Positions 38,231-47,246 of a stretch of 64,000 nucleotides of DNA are shown here, piece by piece (position 1 is the stretch's first letter; every line of letters starts with the position of its first letter). The notes under the pieces are model-generated. The model worked only from the letters and a program-made list of their open reading frames with translations, had not been told where the DNA came from and made no database searches. Origin of the DNA: Myxococcaceae bacterium (GTDB taxonomy: Bacteria > Myxococcota_A > Polyangia > Polyangiales > Ga0077539); assembly GCA_004297725.1 (NCBI GenBank), contig SCUS01000166.1, positions 186,001 to 250,000 on the forward strand, in the 5' to 3' direction. The position numbers and the translations under genes were made by a program.

Positions 38231-40522
38231 ATGAGCGACGACACCACGCGGATCACGCCGAACCCCGGCTACGTGTCCGGGCTGCTCTCCCGCGCGCTGA
38301 CCACGGCCCGCTCGCACGAGGACGCCGGCACGCGCGCCCGCGCCGAGGAGAAGCTCCGTCGCTTCTCCGCCGTGCTCGACGGGATGCTCGATGGCAGCCT
38401 CGCGATCGGCTCGCGCACCCCCGTCGCCGCGCCCGCCTGGGCGACGCTGGAGGTCGTGACGGGCGGCTTCGCCACCGGCGCCCTGCTCGCCGACGGGCCG
38501 CTCCTCGAGCACGAGCGCTCGCTGCTCGGGTCGCTGGGTCTGCCGGAGGGCGCCGACGCCCGGGCGCGGCTCAACGCGTGGCACCTCGGCGAGGACGGGC
38601 TCGCGGCGCTCCGAGACCGGCTGCGCGACGGCCGCTACCGGGTGGACGTCCCCGAGGAGGGGGCGCTGCTGGTGGCCGCGTGGCTGCTCTCCCACGACCG
38701 CCGCGCCGAGGCGCACGACCTGCTCGACCAGATCGCCCCCTACTTCGACCGGCTGCGCTTCTACCCTGTTCCGCAGGAGCGGGCGCTCAGCGGGAGCGCG
38801 GTGGTGCGGCTGCAGCCGCTGAGCGCGACGGTCGCCTCCCTGAAGGCGGTGAAGCCGTCGCCGCAGGTGGCGCGGATGAACGAGGCACTCGCGGTGTGGT
38901 CACCCTACGAAGACCGCCTCGTGGCGCTGCTGCGAGAGACCTTCGAAGGCGACGCGCCGTGCCGCCGCTTCCCTGAGGCGTGGGCGGCGAGGGCCTCCGC
39001 GACGCTCGACGAGTACCCGCGGCTCCGCGCGGCGCACCCGCTCTGCCGACGACCCGACAAGCCCGGAGAGACCCTGGCGATCCTTCGTCGCACGGTGGCC
39101 CGCTGCGTCGCCGACCCCTCCTCGCTCACCGACCGCGAGCTCCGCGCGCTGGGGGAGCTGCTCTCGTCCATCGCCCGCAAGCGCGGCGCCCCGGGCTCCG
39201 CCGAGCTCTCGGCCCTGCGGACGACGCAGTCCGCCGTGGTCGCCCTCCCCACGCACGACGCCTTCGCCCGGGTGCTCGTCGACCGCCTGGGGGCCTTCCC
39301 CCTCGACGGGGGCATCGCCTCGCTCGACGCCGTCGATGGCCCGCTGTCCGCCGCCGAGGCCGAGCGCGTCCGGGCCTGCGAGGGCGCGCTGCCGCCGGTG
39401 CGCTTCATCGCGAAGCTCGCCCGCTCGCTCGAGGCGCCCGTGGAGGAGCTCGTCGAGCGGGGGGTGATCCCGTCGAGCGAGGTGCTGGCCGCGGTGGCTC
39501 CGCAGATCACGTCGCAGGTGCGCGCCGCGGGCATCGACGACCCCTCGCTGCGGCTGCTTTACGGAGCGGTGTATGCGGCCTTCCGCCGCCGTCGCTCGCT
39601 GCTGCTGCTCGACCTCGCCCACCAGGTGCGCCTCGAGGAGCTGCCCTGGGTGCGGGCCATCGAGGGGCTGCGCCGCGCCGGGTCCGACGTGACCGCGGCC
39701 TCGCGCGTCACCCTGGAGCAGCTCTCGACGCTGGCGATCACTTCCTATCCGGAGGTGATCCTGCCCAACAAGCTATTGCAGGAGCTCGGCGCGCTGGCGA
39801 AGGGCGCAGGGCTCGACCTCCCCCTCGTCGAAGAGCTCGCCGCCGACATCTTCATGGGAACCTTCTCCCCGAAGTTCGTCCGCGCCGCGAAGTGCGCGGC
39901 CTCGATGCTCCGCGGCACGCTCTACGAGCGCTACTACGACGTGCCCACCGAGCGGGTGCTCTCGCTGAAGGAGGTCGTCACCCCGAAGCACGCCCGCCCC
40001 GGCGCCACGGCCCCGTCGCCGGCCTTCGCCGCGCTCTGCGCCGAGCTCGCGGGCGCCTCCCCCGGGGCAGGCTGGTCGGTCGCGCGCAACGGAACGATCG
40101 TCGAGCAGGAGCAGATCCTGACGACGCACAACCTCGCGGTGCTCTTCGAGACCTTCGCCCTCTCCGAGCGCCTGGGCGACCGTCTGCCCGAGCTCGCCCG
40201 CCGCTGCTTCACCCGCATCTGCCGCCAGCAGTCGCAGCGGGTGACGGCGTGGCGCTCGCAGCTCCAGCGGGTGAAGAACCACGCCTACGCGTGGCGCCAG
40301 ATGGTGTTCTTCCTCTCGGTGGCCCCGCCCGGCTCGGTGGACGACTTCCTCCTCTGGGCGGAGGAGCACCTCGCCGAGCAGGGCGACGACCTGCGCGCCC
40401 GGCTCACCCCGCCGCTGCGGGGGCTGCTGGCCGTCGCCGTGGGGGAGGCGCCGACGCCCGAGATGCCGCGCTTCCTGGGGTGGAGCGTGGGCCGACACTG
40501 GCTGCTCCCCGCGCGCTCGTGA
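38231..40522 (+). CDS. Large cytoplasmic protein of unknown function linked to a tRNA-like RNA
   Basis: A 763-residue protein with no signal peptide or TM helix and a mostly alpha-helical, Ala/Leu/Arg-rich composition. GGAGG six bases before ATG 38231 fixes the start (MSDDTTRITPNPGYVSG). Notable segments: APAWATLEVVTGGFATGALLAD near residue 65, an arginine cluster YAAFRRRRSLLLLDLAHQ near 455, ADIFMGTFSPKFVRAAKCAA near 540 followed by GTLYERYYDV, and a C-terminal basic region RRCFTRICRQQSQRVTAW. The basic patches suit RNA binding, which is inference from composition and from the adjacent tRNA-like element. I do not recognise the family: no nuclease, ligase, TROVE or vWA motif is seen. Downstream is a convergent gene, so it is a single-gene unit. 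Confidence 0.72.
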   Translation: MSDDTTRITPNPGYVSGLLSRALTTARSHEDAGTRARAEEKLRRFSAVLDGMLDGSLAIGSRTPVAAPAWATLEVVTGGFATGALLADGPLLEHERSLLGSLGLPEGADARARLNAWHLGEDGLAALRDRLRDGRYRVDVPEEGALLVAAWLLSHDRRAEAHDLLDQIAPYFDRLRFYPVPQERALSGSAVVRLQPLSATVASLKAVKPSPQVARMNEALAVWSPYEDRLVALLRETFEGDAPCRRFPEAWAARASATLDEYPRLRAAHPLCRRPDKPGETLAILRRTVARCVADPSSLTDRELRALGELLSSIARKRGAPGSAELSALRTTQSAVVALPTHDAFARVLVDRLGAFPLDGGIASLDAVDGPLSAAEAERVRACEGALPPVRFIAKLARSLEAPVEELVERGVIPSSEVLAAVAPQITSQVRAAGIDDPSLRLLYGAVYAAFRRRRSLLLLDLAHQVRLEELPWVRAIEGLRRAGSDVTAASRVTLEQLSTLAITSYPEVILPNKLLQELGALAKGAGLDLPLVEELAADIFMGTFSPKFVRAAKCAASMLRGTLYERYYDVPTERVLSLKEVVTPKHARPGATAPSPAFAALCAELAGASPGAGWSVARNGTIVEQEQILTTHNLAVLFETFALSERLGDRLPELARRCFTRICRQQSQRVTAWRSQLQRVKNHAYAWRQMVFFLSVAPPGSVDDFLLWAEEHLAEQGDDLRARLTPPLRGLLAVAVGEAPTPEMPRFLGWSVGRHWLLPARS

Positions 40523-40570
40523 GAGGCGAGCAGGGGCGGTTGGAGAGGGGGGGGGTGGAGAGGGTGAGGA

Positions 40571-41146
40571 CTAACGGCTGCCGAAGGGCGTGAACTGCGC
40601 GCCGAAGCCCGCGGGAGCCTGGGCGGCGGGCATCGCGGCGGGGGCCTGCGCGCCGCCGAGACCGAGGGCGCTCGCGGCGCTGCCGAGGGCCCCAGCGAGG
40701 CCGCCGGCGCCGGCGCCCTGGCCGAGGTTCATCCCCTGGATCTTGTCCCAGAGGAAGTCGATCATCAGCGGGGTGACGATGGCGCCGAGGACGCCGGCGA
40801 CGCGCTCTGGGAGGCCGCAGCGAGAGGCGATGACCTGCGCCACGTGGCCGCCGACGACGCTCTGCAGGCCGTCGACGGCCGCGCCCTTCATCCCCTGTCC
40901 CCGCACCAGGCCGCTGACGGCGCCGGTGAGGAAGTTCATCGCGTAGTTGCTGTTCTTGATGTCGAGGAGCCCGAGCTGGCCGTTGTTCGACTGCATCGCG
41001 TTCTGCATCGCGGACACCGCCGCAGGAAACGCCGTCGTCAGGATGCCGGCCGACTGCGTGGGCGAGTATCCCTGCGCCTGGAGCGCGGAGTACGCCTGCT
41101 GGCCCTGCGGGGACTGACCGAAGAGGTTGAGGAGCTGGTCGAACAT
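40571..41146 (-). CDS. DUF937-like protein
   Basis: A 191-residue protein beginning MFDQLLNLFGQSPQGQQAYSAL, a helical region of the DUF937 type, with a central segment KGAAVDGLQSVVGGHVAQVIASRCGLPERVAGVLGAIVTPLMIDFLW that is helix-rich and Gly-containing. The tail is Gly/Ala/Pro-rich low complexity (about 140-191). No signal peptide. The family (YidB-like) has no settled function. ATG 41146 is chosen over the longer frame to 41260, whose extra codons are Arg-rich and precede any ribosome site. It is divergent from the PHP protein gene, with 122 bases between. Confidence 0.6.
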   Translation of the reverse strand: MFDQLLNLFGQSPQGQQAYSALQAQGYSPTQSAGILTTAFPAAVSAMQNAMQSNNGQLGLLDIKNSNYAMNFLTGAVSGLVRGQGMKGAAVDGLQSVVGGHVAQVIASRCGLPERVAGVLGAIVTPLMIDFLWDKIQGMNLGQGAGAGGLAGALGSAASALGLGGAQAPAAMPAAQAPAGFGAQFTPFGSR

Positions 41147-41268
41147 CGTGGGGTACCTCGCCGACGGTGGAGTGTCGCGACGCTCGCGACGACGGGCGAA
41201 GGTTCTCGCCGGGGGGAGCGTTGTCAAGCGCATCGAACGCGCCCCGATTTCACCTACCATCGCGCTCC

Positions 41269-42897
41269 ATGCTCGCGCCCTCCCGACACCATCTCGCCGC
41301 CGCGCTCGCCGCCTGCCTCGTCGCCCTCCCGACGCTGGCCTCGGCGCAGACGCCCATCGTGCTCGACGGCCCGATCCCCGAGGGGACGGCGCGCTACTTC
41401 GCGGTGCCCTTCACGGTGCCGGAGGGCATCCGCGAGATCGAGGTCCGCCACGACGACCAGTCGGAGAGGAACATCCTCGACTGGGGCCTCGCCGACCCGA
41501 CGCGCTTCCGCGGATGGGGCGGCGGCAACACCGAGGCCGCCGTCGTCTCCGTCGAGGCCGCCTCCCGCAGCTACGTCCCCGGCGCCATCCCCGCGGGCAC
41601 CTGGTCGCTCCTCATCGGCCAGGCCAAGGTGATCGAGCGGCCCGCGCGCTACCACGTCGAGATCCTCCTCCGCGCGACCCCCACGCTCCCTCCGCAGCCC
41701 GAGCGTCGCCCCTACGCTCACGCGCCCGCGCTCTCCGCCGGCCCCCGCTGGTACGCGGGCGACTTCCACGTGCACTCCCGGGAGAGCGGCGACGCGAGCC
41801 CCACGCTCGACGAGGTGGCCACCTTCGCCCGCAGCCGCGGCCTCGATTTCGTCGAGCTCAGCGAGCACAACACCGTCTCCGAGCTCGACCTCGTCGGCGC
41901 GGCGCAGGCCCGTCACCCCGCGCTGCTCTTCGTGCCCGGCATCGAGGTCACCACCTACGCGGGGCACGCCAACGCGATCGGCGCCACGCGCTGGATCGAC
42001 TTCCGCGTCGGGTCCGCCGACCCGATGGTCACCGTCGACGCCATCACCGCCGCGGCGGCCTCGCAGGGCGCGATCTTCTCCATCAACCACCCGGTGCTCA
42101 ACCTCGGCGACGCGTGCATCGGCTGCTCGTGGTCGCTCCGGGAGCCCGCCGGGAGCGTCGGCGCCGTGGAGCTTCAGAACGGCCAGTACTCCGTCACCGG
42201 CGCCCTCTTCTACGCGCGCTCGGTGCGCTTCTGGGAGGCCTACCTCGCCCGCGGCGAGCACGTCGCCCCGATCGGCGGCAGCGACGACCACCGCGCTGGC
42301 GAGGACCGCGGCTCCCTCGCCAGCCCCATCGGCGGACCGACCACCATGGTCTACGCGACCGAGCTGAGCGTCCCGGCGATCCTCGCGGGGGTGCGGGCCG
42401 GGCGCACGGTGGTGAAGCTCCAGGGCCCCGGCGACCCGATGGTGGAGCTGCGCGCGGGCGACGCCGCGATGATCGGCGACACGGTGCGCGCTCAGCGGGT
42501 GACGCTGCGGGCGACGGCGACCGGGGCGATGGGCGCGACGCTCTCCTTCGTGCGCAACGGCGAGGCCACCGACCCGGTGGCGGTGAACGCCGACCCCTTC
42601 ACCGCGACGGTGGAGGTCGACGCCCCGCCCGGCGCCTCGGACGACCGCTGGCGCTGCGAGCTCGCGGTGAACGACCGACCCCGCGTGGTCACCGGGCACA
42701 TCTGGATCGCCGCCACCGGCGAGCCCGCCGCGCCCGACGCGGGCGTGGCCGTCCACCCGACGACGACGAGCGACGGCTGCGGCTGCCGTAGCGCCCCCTC
42801 GCCGGGAGGGGCGGGCCTCTGGGGCCTGCTCGCTGCGATGGCGGCGGCGCTCACCCGACGGCGAGGCGCCCGGCGAAACAGCCCGCCGACCCGATAG
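41269..42897 (+). CDS. Secreted CehA/McbA-type PHP metallohydrolase with MYXO-CTERM-like tail
   Basis: A 542-residue protein. The signal peptide ends LASAQ. A beta-rich N-terminal domain (about 25-135) is followed by a PHP domain: metal ligands in GDFHVHSRESGD (HxH), VELSEHNT, GIEVTTYAGHANA, SINHPVL and GGSDDHR. This is the CehA/McbA layout of metal-dependent phosphoesterase/esterase-type hydrolases; the substrate cannot be told. The C-terminus has Cys-Gly-Cys (CGCRSAPSPG), then a hydrophobic helix and RRRGARR, the MYXO-CTERM arrangement for surface anchoring through a sorting protease. ATG 41269 is chosen because the signal peptide starts there (MLAPSRHHLAAAL). Confidence 0.83.
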   Translation: MLAPSRHHLAAALAACLVALPTLASAQTPIVLDGPIPEGTARYFAVPFTVPEGIREIEVRHDDQSERNILDWGLADPTRFRGWGGGNTEAAVVSVEAASRSYVPGAIPAGTWSLLIGQAKVIERPARYHVEILLRATPTLPPQPERRPYAHAPALSAGPRWYAGDFHVHSRESGDASPTLDEVATFARSRGLDFVELSEHNTVSELDLVGAAQARHPALLFVPGIEVTTYAGHANAIGATRWIDFRVGSADPMVTVDAITAAAASQGAIFSINHPVLNLGDACIGCSWSLREPAGSVGAVELQNGQYSVTGALFYARSVRFWEAYLARGEHVAPIGGSDDHRAGEDRGSLASPIGGPTTMVYATELSVPAILAGVRAGRTVVKLQGPGDPMVELRAGDAAMIGDTVRAQRVTLRATATGAMGATLSFVRNGEATDPVAVNADPFTATVEVDAPPGASDDRWRCELAVNDRPRVVTGHIWIAATGEPAAPDAGVAVHPTTTSDGCGCRSAPSPGGAGLWGLLAAMAAALTRRRGARRNSPPTR

Positions 42898-42940
42898 GGC
42901 ATCGACGCGGCGCACGAAAGCGGCATCTATTCGGTCCGCC

Positions 42941-44002
42941 ATGGAGCCCTCGACCGCACCCCTCGTCTCCCCCGTCGCGCGCCCCGCGCACTTCGACGAC
43001 CGCGCCCGCTGGAACGGCTATGTCGAGCGCCACCCCCACGCCTCGGTCTATCACCGCTGGGAGTGGGGCGAGCTCTTCCGCGACGTCTACGGCACCCGCT
43101 GGCGGCCGCTCGTCGCCATGCGCGGCGCGCGCGTCTGCGGCGTGCTCCCGCTGGTGCGCCTCTCGTCGGTGCCCTTCGGGACGCAGCTCGTGTCGCTGCC
43201 CTACTTCGGCCACGGCGGCGCCATCGCCGACGACGAGGAGACCTACCGCGCCCTCTTCGCCGCGGCGCGCGAGCTGCTCCCCGTCGAAGGGGCCGCGCGC
43301 GTCGAGCTGCGCCACGCCCACGAGGTTCCGGCCGATGGGCTCGTGGCGAGGGGCGACAAGGTGCTGATGCAGCTCTCGCTCCCCGACGACCCCGAGGCGC
43401 TGCTCAAGGCGCTCGGGCCCAAGAACCGGGCGGACATCCGACGCCCCGAGAAGGAGGGCCTCACCGCGCACCTCGGCGGCGAGGAGCTGATCCCCGAATA
43501 CCACGCGGTGTATTCGTCGGTGATGCGCGACCTGGGCAGCCCCGGGCACAGCGCGAGGCTCTTCCGCGAGGCGCTACGACGGATGCCCGACCGCTGCTGG
43601 GTGGCGGTGGTGCGCTACCAGGGGCGCCCGGTGGGCGGCGGCTTCCTCGCGGGCATGGGCGACACGCTGGAGATCCCCTGCGCGGGCTCGCTGCACGAGT
43701 TCACCCGCCTCCGCGGCAACATGCTCCTCTACTGGACCATCCTGACCGAGGCGATTCGCCGCGGGTACAAGACCTTCTCCTTCGGGCGCTCGTCGCTCGA
43801 CTCGGGCACCTACTCCTTCAAGAAGAACTGGGGCGCCGTCCCCTCCGCCCTGACCTACCACTACCTCCTGGCGCAGGGTCGGTCGCTCCCCGAGCTCAAG
43901 CCCGACAACCCCAAGTTCGCCCGGGTCATCGCCGCCTGGCAGCGCCTCCCGGTGCCCGTCGCCACGGTCGTGGGGCCGCGCGTGGTGCGCTGGATCCCGT
44001 GA
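42941..44002 (+). CDS. FemAB family protein of the exosortase (XrtA/PEP-CTERM) type
   Basis: A 353-residue acyltransferase-fold protein with two GNAT-like halves. Early motif HASVYHRWEWGELFRDVYG and LGPKNRADIRRPEKEGL, then the FemAB-type segment GGGFLAGMGDTLEIPCAGS and FSFGRSSLDSGTYSFKKNWGA. This combination marks the FemAB relatives found in exopolysaccharide clusters associated with exosortase A, which are thought to modify a polysaccharide or lipid-linked precursor, although the substrate is unproved. It is the first gene of a five-gene plus-strand run. ATG 42941 fits the family start. Confidence 0.8.
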   Translation: MEPSTAPLVSPVARPAHFDDRARWNGYVERHPHASVYHRWEWGELFRDVYGTRWRPLVAMRGARVCGVLPLVRLSSVPFGTQLVSLPYFGHGGAIADDEETYRALFAAARELLPVEGAARVELRHAHEVPADGLVARGDKVLMQLSLPDDPEALLKALGPKNRADIRRPEKEGLTAHLGGEELIPEYHAVYSSVMRDLGSPGHSARLFREALRRMPDRCWVAVVRYQGRPVGGGFLAGMGDTLEIPCAGSLHEFTRLRGNMLLYWTILTEAIRRGYKTFSFGRSSLDSGTYSFKKNWGAVPSALTYHYLLAQGRSLPELKPDNPKFARVIAAWQRLPVPVATVVGPRVVRWIP

Positions 44003-44048
44003 GGGCGGTTCGCAGGCTCGCGCGGCTGTACTAGTCTGATCCTCCGCC

Positions 44049-44930
44049 ATGACCATCAACGCGCTCACCGTAGACGTCGAGGAGTACTTCCAGGTCGAGG
44101 CCCTCGCCCGCCTCGTCGCCCGCGAGGAGTGGGACCGACTGGAGTCCCGCGTCGTGTGGGAGACCTCGCGTCTCCTCGACCTCTTCGCCAGGGAAGGGGT
44201 CCACGCGACCTTCTTCTCCCTGGGGTGGGTCGCTCGTCGCCACCCCGCGCTCATCCGCCGCATCGTCTCCGAGGGCCACGAGCTCGCCTGCCACGGCGAC
44301 GGCCACCGGATGATCACCCAGATGTCCCCGGCGGAGTTTCGCGAGGACATCCGAGCCGCCAGGGCGACCCTCGAAGACATCGGCGGGGTGCGCGTCGACG
44401 GCTACCGCGCGCCGACCTTCTCCGTCGTCGAGGGCACCCGCTGGGCGCTCGACGTGCTGCGCGAAGAGGGCTTCACCTACGACGCCAGCATCTTCCCCAT
44501 CCGGCACGACCGCTACGGCATCCCCTTGGCGCCGAGGGCACCGCACCGCATCGCCACGGGCCAGGGGGCCGGGATGGTGGAGTTCCCGAGCAGCACCATC
44601 CGGGTCGCCGGCCGCAACCTGCCCGTGGGCGGCGGCGGCTACCTCCGGCTGCTCCCGATGGCCTACACCCGCTGGGCGCTCGACCGCATCGCCGCCGAGG
44701 GATCTCCCTTCATGGTCTACCTCCACCCCTGGGAGATCGACGCGCAGCAGCCGCGCTTCCCCCTCGGTCGCCTCGCCACGCTCCGCAGCTACCACAACAT
44801 CGACGACATCATCCCCCGGCTCACCCGGCTCATCCGGGCCTACCCCTTCGGGCCCGCGCGCACGGTGCTCCAGTCCCTCGGCCTGCTCCCTCGCGGAGAG
44901 GCGTCCCCCACCGTCCCGGTCACGGCGTAG
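44049..44930 (+). CDS. Polysaccharide deacetylase with DUF3473 (exosortase-associated type)
   Basis: A 293-residue NodB-type deacetylase. It starts MTINALTVDVEEYFQVEAL, with Asp of the catalytic site in VDVEEYFQ, metal-binding His in ELACHGDGHRM, and Arg/Pro of motif three in GYRAPTFSV. The C-terminal half matches DUF3473 (PFMVYLHPWEIDAQQPRF). These proteins deacetylate an N-acetylated sugar in exopolysaccharide, typically together with FemAB and glycosyltransferases, as here. No signal peptide is seen, so it acts in the cytoplasm. It is 46 bases after FemAB and 10 bases before the glycosyltransferase. Confidence 0.9.
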   Translation: MTINALTVDVEEYFQVEALARLVAREEWDRLESRVVWETSRLLDLFAREGVHATFFSLGWVARRHPALIRRIVSEGHELACHGDGHRMITQMSPAEFREDIRAARATLEDIGGVRVDGYRAPTFSVVEGTRWALDVLREEGFTYDASIFPIRHDRYGIPLAPRAPHRIATGQGAGMVEFPSSTIRVAGRNLPVGGGGYLRLLPMAYTRWALDRIAAEGSPFMVYLHPWEIDAQQPRFPLGRLATLRSYHNIDDIIPRLTRLIRAYPFGPARTVLQSLGLLPRGEASPTVPVTA

Positions 44931-44940
44931 CGTACCCCCC

Positions 44941-46137
44941 ATGGCCGAGCCTTCGTTCATCGTCTTCGGCGACGACTGGGGCGCGCACCCCTCCAGCGTG
45001 CAGCACCTCTTCAAGCGCATCGCCCGCACCCACCGCACGCTCTGGGTCAACACCCTCGGCCTGCGCCCCCCGCGCCTCGACCGCCGCGACGCCGCCCGCG
45101 TCGTCCGCAAGCTGCGCGCGATGCTCTCCCCCCGCACCGGCGCCCCCGCCGTCGGAGCTTCCCCCGACACGGGCCTCGACCTTCACGTCGTCGCGCCCCC
45201 GATGCTCCCCTGGATGCGCCCTTCGCCGCTGCGCCTCGTCAACCGCGAGAGCGTGCGCCTGCTCGTCGGCCGCGAGGCCTCGCGCCTCGGGATGCGCGAC
45301 CCGATCGTGGTCACCACCGTCCCCAACGGCGTCGACGGCCGCGGCCTCGCGGGCTCCCGCTGCCTCGTCTACTACTGCGTCGACGACTTCACCAACTGGC
45401 CCGGCGTCGACCGCGTCGCGGCCTCCGACCTGGAGCGAGAGCTGCTCTCCGTCTGCGACGCCGTGCTCGCCACCAGCCAGAACCTCGCGGACACTCGCCG
45501 CCCCCGCCGCGGCGAGGCCACGCTGCTGCCCCACGGCGTCGACGTCGAGCACCTCGCCAGGGCCTGCGACCCGAGCACCCCGACGCTCCCCGGGGTGCGC
45601 CGCGGAAGGCCCGTGCTGGGCTACCTCGGCCTCGTCGACGCCCGGCTCGACGTCGAGCTGGTGATGGGCGTCGCGCGCGCCCGGCCCGACTGGGACCTCG
45701 TCTTCGTGGGCCCCACCGACACCGCGCCCGACCCGAGGCTGCGAGGGGACAACGTGCGCTTCGTCGGGGCCGTCCCCTATGAGCGGCTGCCCGAGGCGAT
45801 GGCCTCCTTCGACGTGGCGCTGCTCCCCTACGTGCGCTCCGAGCTCACCCGCTCCATCAACCCCCTCAAGCTGCGCGAGTACCTCGCCTCGGGCCGCCCC
45901 ATCGTGGCCACCTCGCTCCCGGAGGTCGCCCGCTACGCCCCGGAGGTGCGCCTCGCCGACACCGCGGAGGAGACCGTCGCCGCCGTCGAGGCCGCCCTCG
46001 CAGGGTCCTCCGACCGGCGCGCCGAGCGGGTCGCCCTCCTCGCCGGCGAGACCTGGGACGACCGGGCCCGCACCTTCCTCGACCGCTGCCTCGCCGCCCG
46101 CGAGGCCAATGCCCCACCGCTTACGAGACCCGTATGA
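44941..46137 (+). CDS. Glycosyltransferase, GT4-like, GT-B fold
   Basis: A 398-residue enzyme with N- and C-terminal Rossmann halves. The N-terminal half has FGDDWGAHPSSVQHLFKRIA and YCVDDFTNWPG. The C-terminal donor-binding part has GYLGLVDARLDVELVMGVARARPDWDLVFVGP, RFVGAVPYERLPEAMASFDVALLPY and the E-x7-E-type region NPLKLREYLASGRPIVAT, typical of GT4 family enzymes using nucleotide sugars. It transfers a sugar to a growing exopolysaccharide. Its TGA overlaps the next ATG (ATGA at 46134-46137), so translation is coupled. The sugar donor cannot be identified. Confidence 0.88.
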   Translation: MAEPSFIVFGDDWGAHPSSVQHLFKRIARTHRTLWVNTLGLRPPRLDRRDAARVVRKLRAMLSPRTGAPAVGASPDTGLDLHVVAPPMLPWMRPSPLRLVNRESVRLLVGREASRLGMRDPIVVTTVPNGVDGRGLAGSRCLVYYCVDDFTNWPGVDRVAASDLERELLSVCDAVLATSQNLADTRRPRRGEATLLPHGVDVEHLARACDPSTPTLPGVRRGRPVLGYLGLVDARLDVELVMGVARARPDWDLVFVGPTDTAPDPRLRGDNVRFVGAVPYERLPEAMASFDVALLPYVRSELTRSINPLKLREYLASGRPIVATSLPEVARYAPEVRLADTAEETVAAVEAALAGSSDRRAERVALLAGETWDDRARTFLDRCLAAREANAPPLTRPV

Positions 46138-47240
46138 GCCCACCCTGGTACTCCCGCGCGCTGGAGCGCGTCGACCGCCGCAACGCCCACCTCTGGGCCC
46201 CCGACCTGGCCGCCTCGGCGCTGCGCCGCGAGGCCCCCGTCGAGGGCTTCCCGGTGCACCTCTACGTCTGCGTGACGGACCACTTCGAGCCCCGGTGGCG
46301 CAAGCCATCGCTGGAGGAGGAGCGCCGCCGGGTGCGCCTCTGGGCCGACGGGTTCCCCGCGCTCGCGGCTCGCCACCGCGACAGCTTCGGCCGCGACCAC
46401 CAGCGCACGCTCTTCTTCCCGGTGGAGGAGTACCGCCCGGAGCACCTGCACGCGATCAACGAGCTCGTCGCGAAGAAGCTCGTCGACGTCGAGGTGCACC
46501 TCCACCACGAGAACGACACCGCCGACCACCTTCGCACCACCCTCGTGGACTTCGCCACGCTGCTCCACGAGGAGCACGGCCTGCTGCGCAAGGACCCGGT
46601 GACGGGCAAGGTCACCTGGGCCTTCATCCACGGCAACTGGGCCCTCGACAACTCGATGCCCGACGGCCGGTACTGCGGCGTCGACGACGAGCTCTCGGTG
46701 CTGCTCGACGCGGGCTGCTACGTCGACATGACCATGCCCTGCGTGCCCTCCCCGGCGCAGGGCCGCGTGGTCAACCAGGTCTACTACGCGCGCAGCTCAC
46801 CGGGCCGCTCCCGGGGCCATGACACCGGGCGCGAGGTGCGCGTGGGGTCGGCCGCCCGGGACGGCGAGCTGATGCTCATCCCGGGGCCGCTCGCGCTGCA
46901 CTGGCGGTCACGCGCGATGGGCCTCGTGCCCCGCGTCGAGGCGGCGATGCTCGAGCCGGAGAACCCGGTGCCCTTCGAGCAGCGGGTCGAGAGCTGGATG
47001 GAGCACGGGGTGAGCCTCCGCGGCGCGCCCAACCACCGCTTCGTGAAGCTGCACGCGCACGGCTGCAACGGCGACGCGCCGGAGTGGTTCCTCCGCGAGG
47101 GCGGGCCCTACGACCGGCTGCTCACCACGCTCGAGCGGGCGACCTCCGACACCCGCCGCTGGGTGCTCCACTACGTCACCGCGCGCGAGCTCTACGAGAC
47201 CGTGAAGTCCCTCGAAGACGGCACCCTCCCCAACACCTGA
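46134..47240 (+). CDS. Polysaccharide-deacetylase-like protein in the exopolysaccharide operon
   Basis: A 368-residue protein with a beta/alpha-barrel pattern. Early strand HLYVCVTDHFEPRW supplies an Asp-His pair, and DVEVHLHHENDTAD further His ligands, as in NodB-like metal sites. Other conserved-looking parts: TWAFIHGNWALDNS, SVLLDAGCYVDMTMPC, FVKLHAHGCNGDAPEWF. The fold suggests a deacetylase or metal-dependent polysaccharide modification enzyme, but the classic NodB motif order is not fully met, so substrate and reaction remain uncertain. ATG 46134 overlaps the preceding stop. It precedes the O-antigen-ligase-like gene by six bases. Confidence 0.7.
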   Translation: MSPPWYSRALERVDRRNAHLWAPDLAASALRREAPVEGFPVHLYVCVTDHFEPRWRKPSLEEERRRVRLWADGFPALAARHRDSFGRDHQRTLFFPVEEYRPEHLHAINELVAKKLVDVEVHLHHENDTADHLRTTLVDFATLLHEEHGLLRKDPVTGKVTWAFIHGNWALDNSMPDGRYCGVDDELSVLLDAGCYVDMTMPCVPSPAQGRVVNQVYYARSSPGRSRGHDTGREVRVGSAARDGELMLIPGPLALHWRSRAMGLVPRVEAAMLEPENPVPFEQRVESWMEHGVSLRGAPNHRFVKLHAHGCNGDAPEWFLREGGPYDRLLTTLERATSDTRRWVLHYVTARELYETVKSLEDGTLPNT

Positions 47241-47246
47241 GACCTC

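Noticed and set aside
40547..40555. Run of nine G as a phase-variation tract
   Set aside because: It lies between the converging stops of two genes with no reading frame or promoter to switch.
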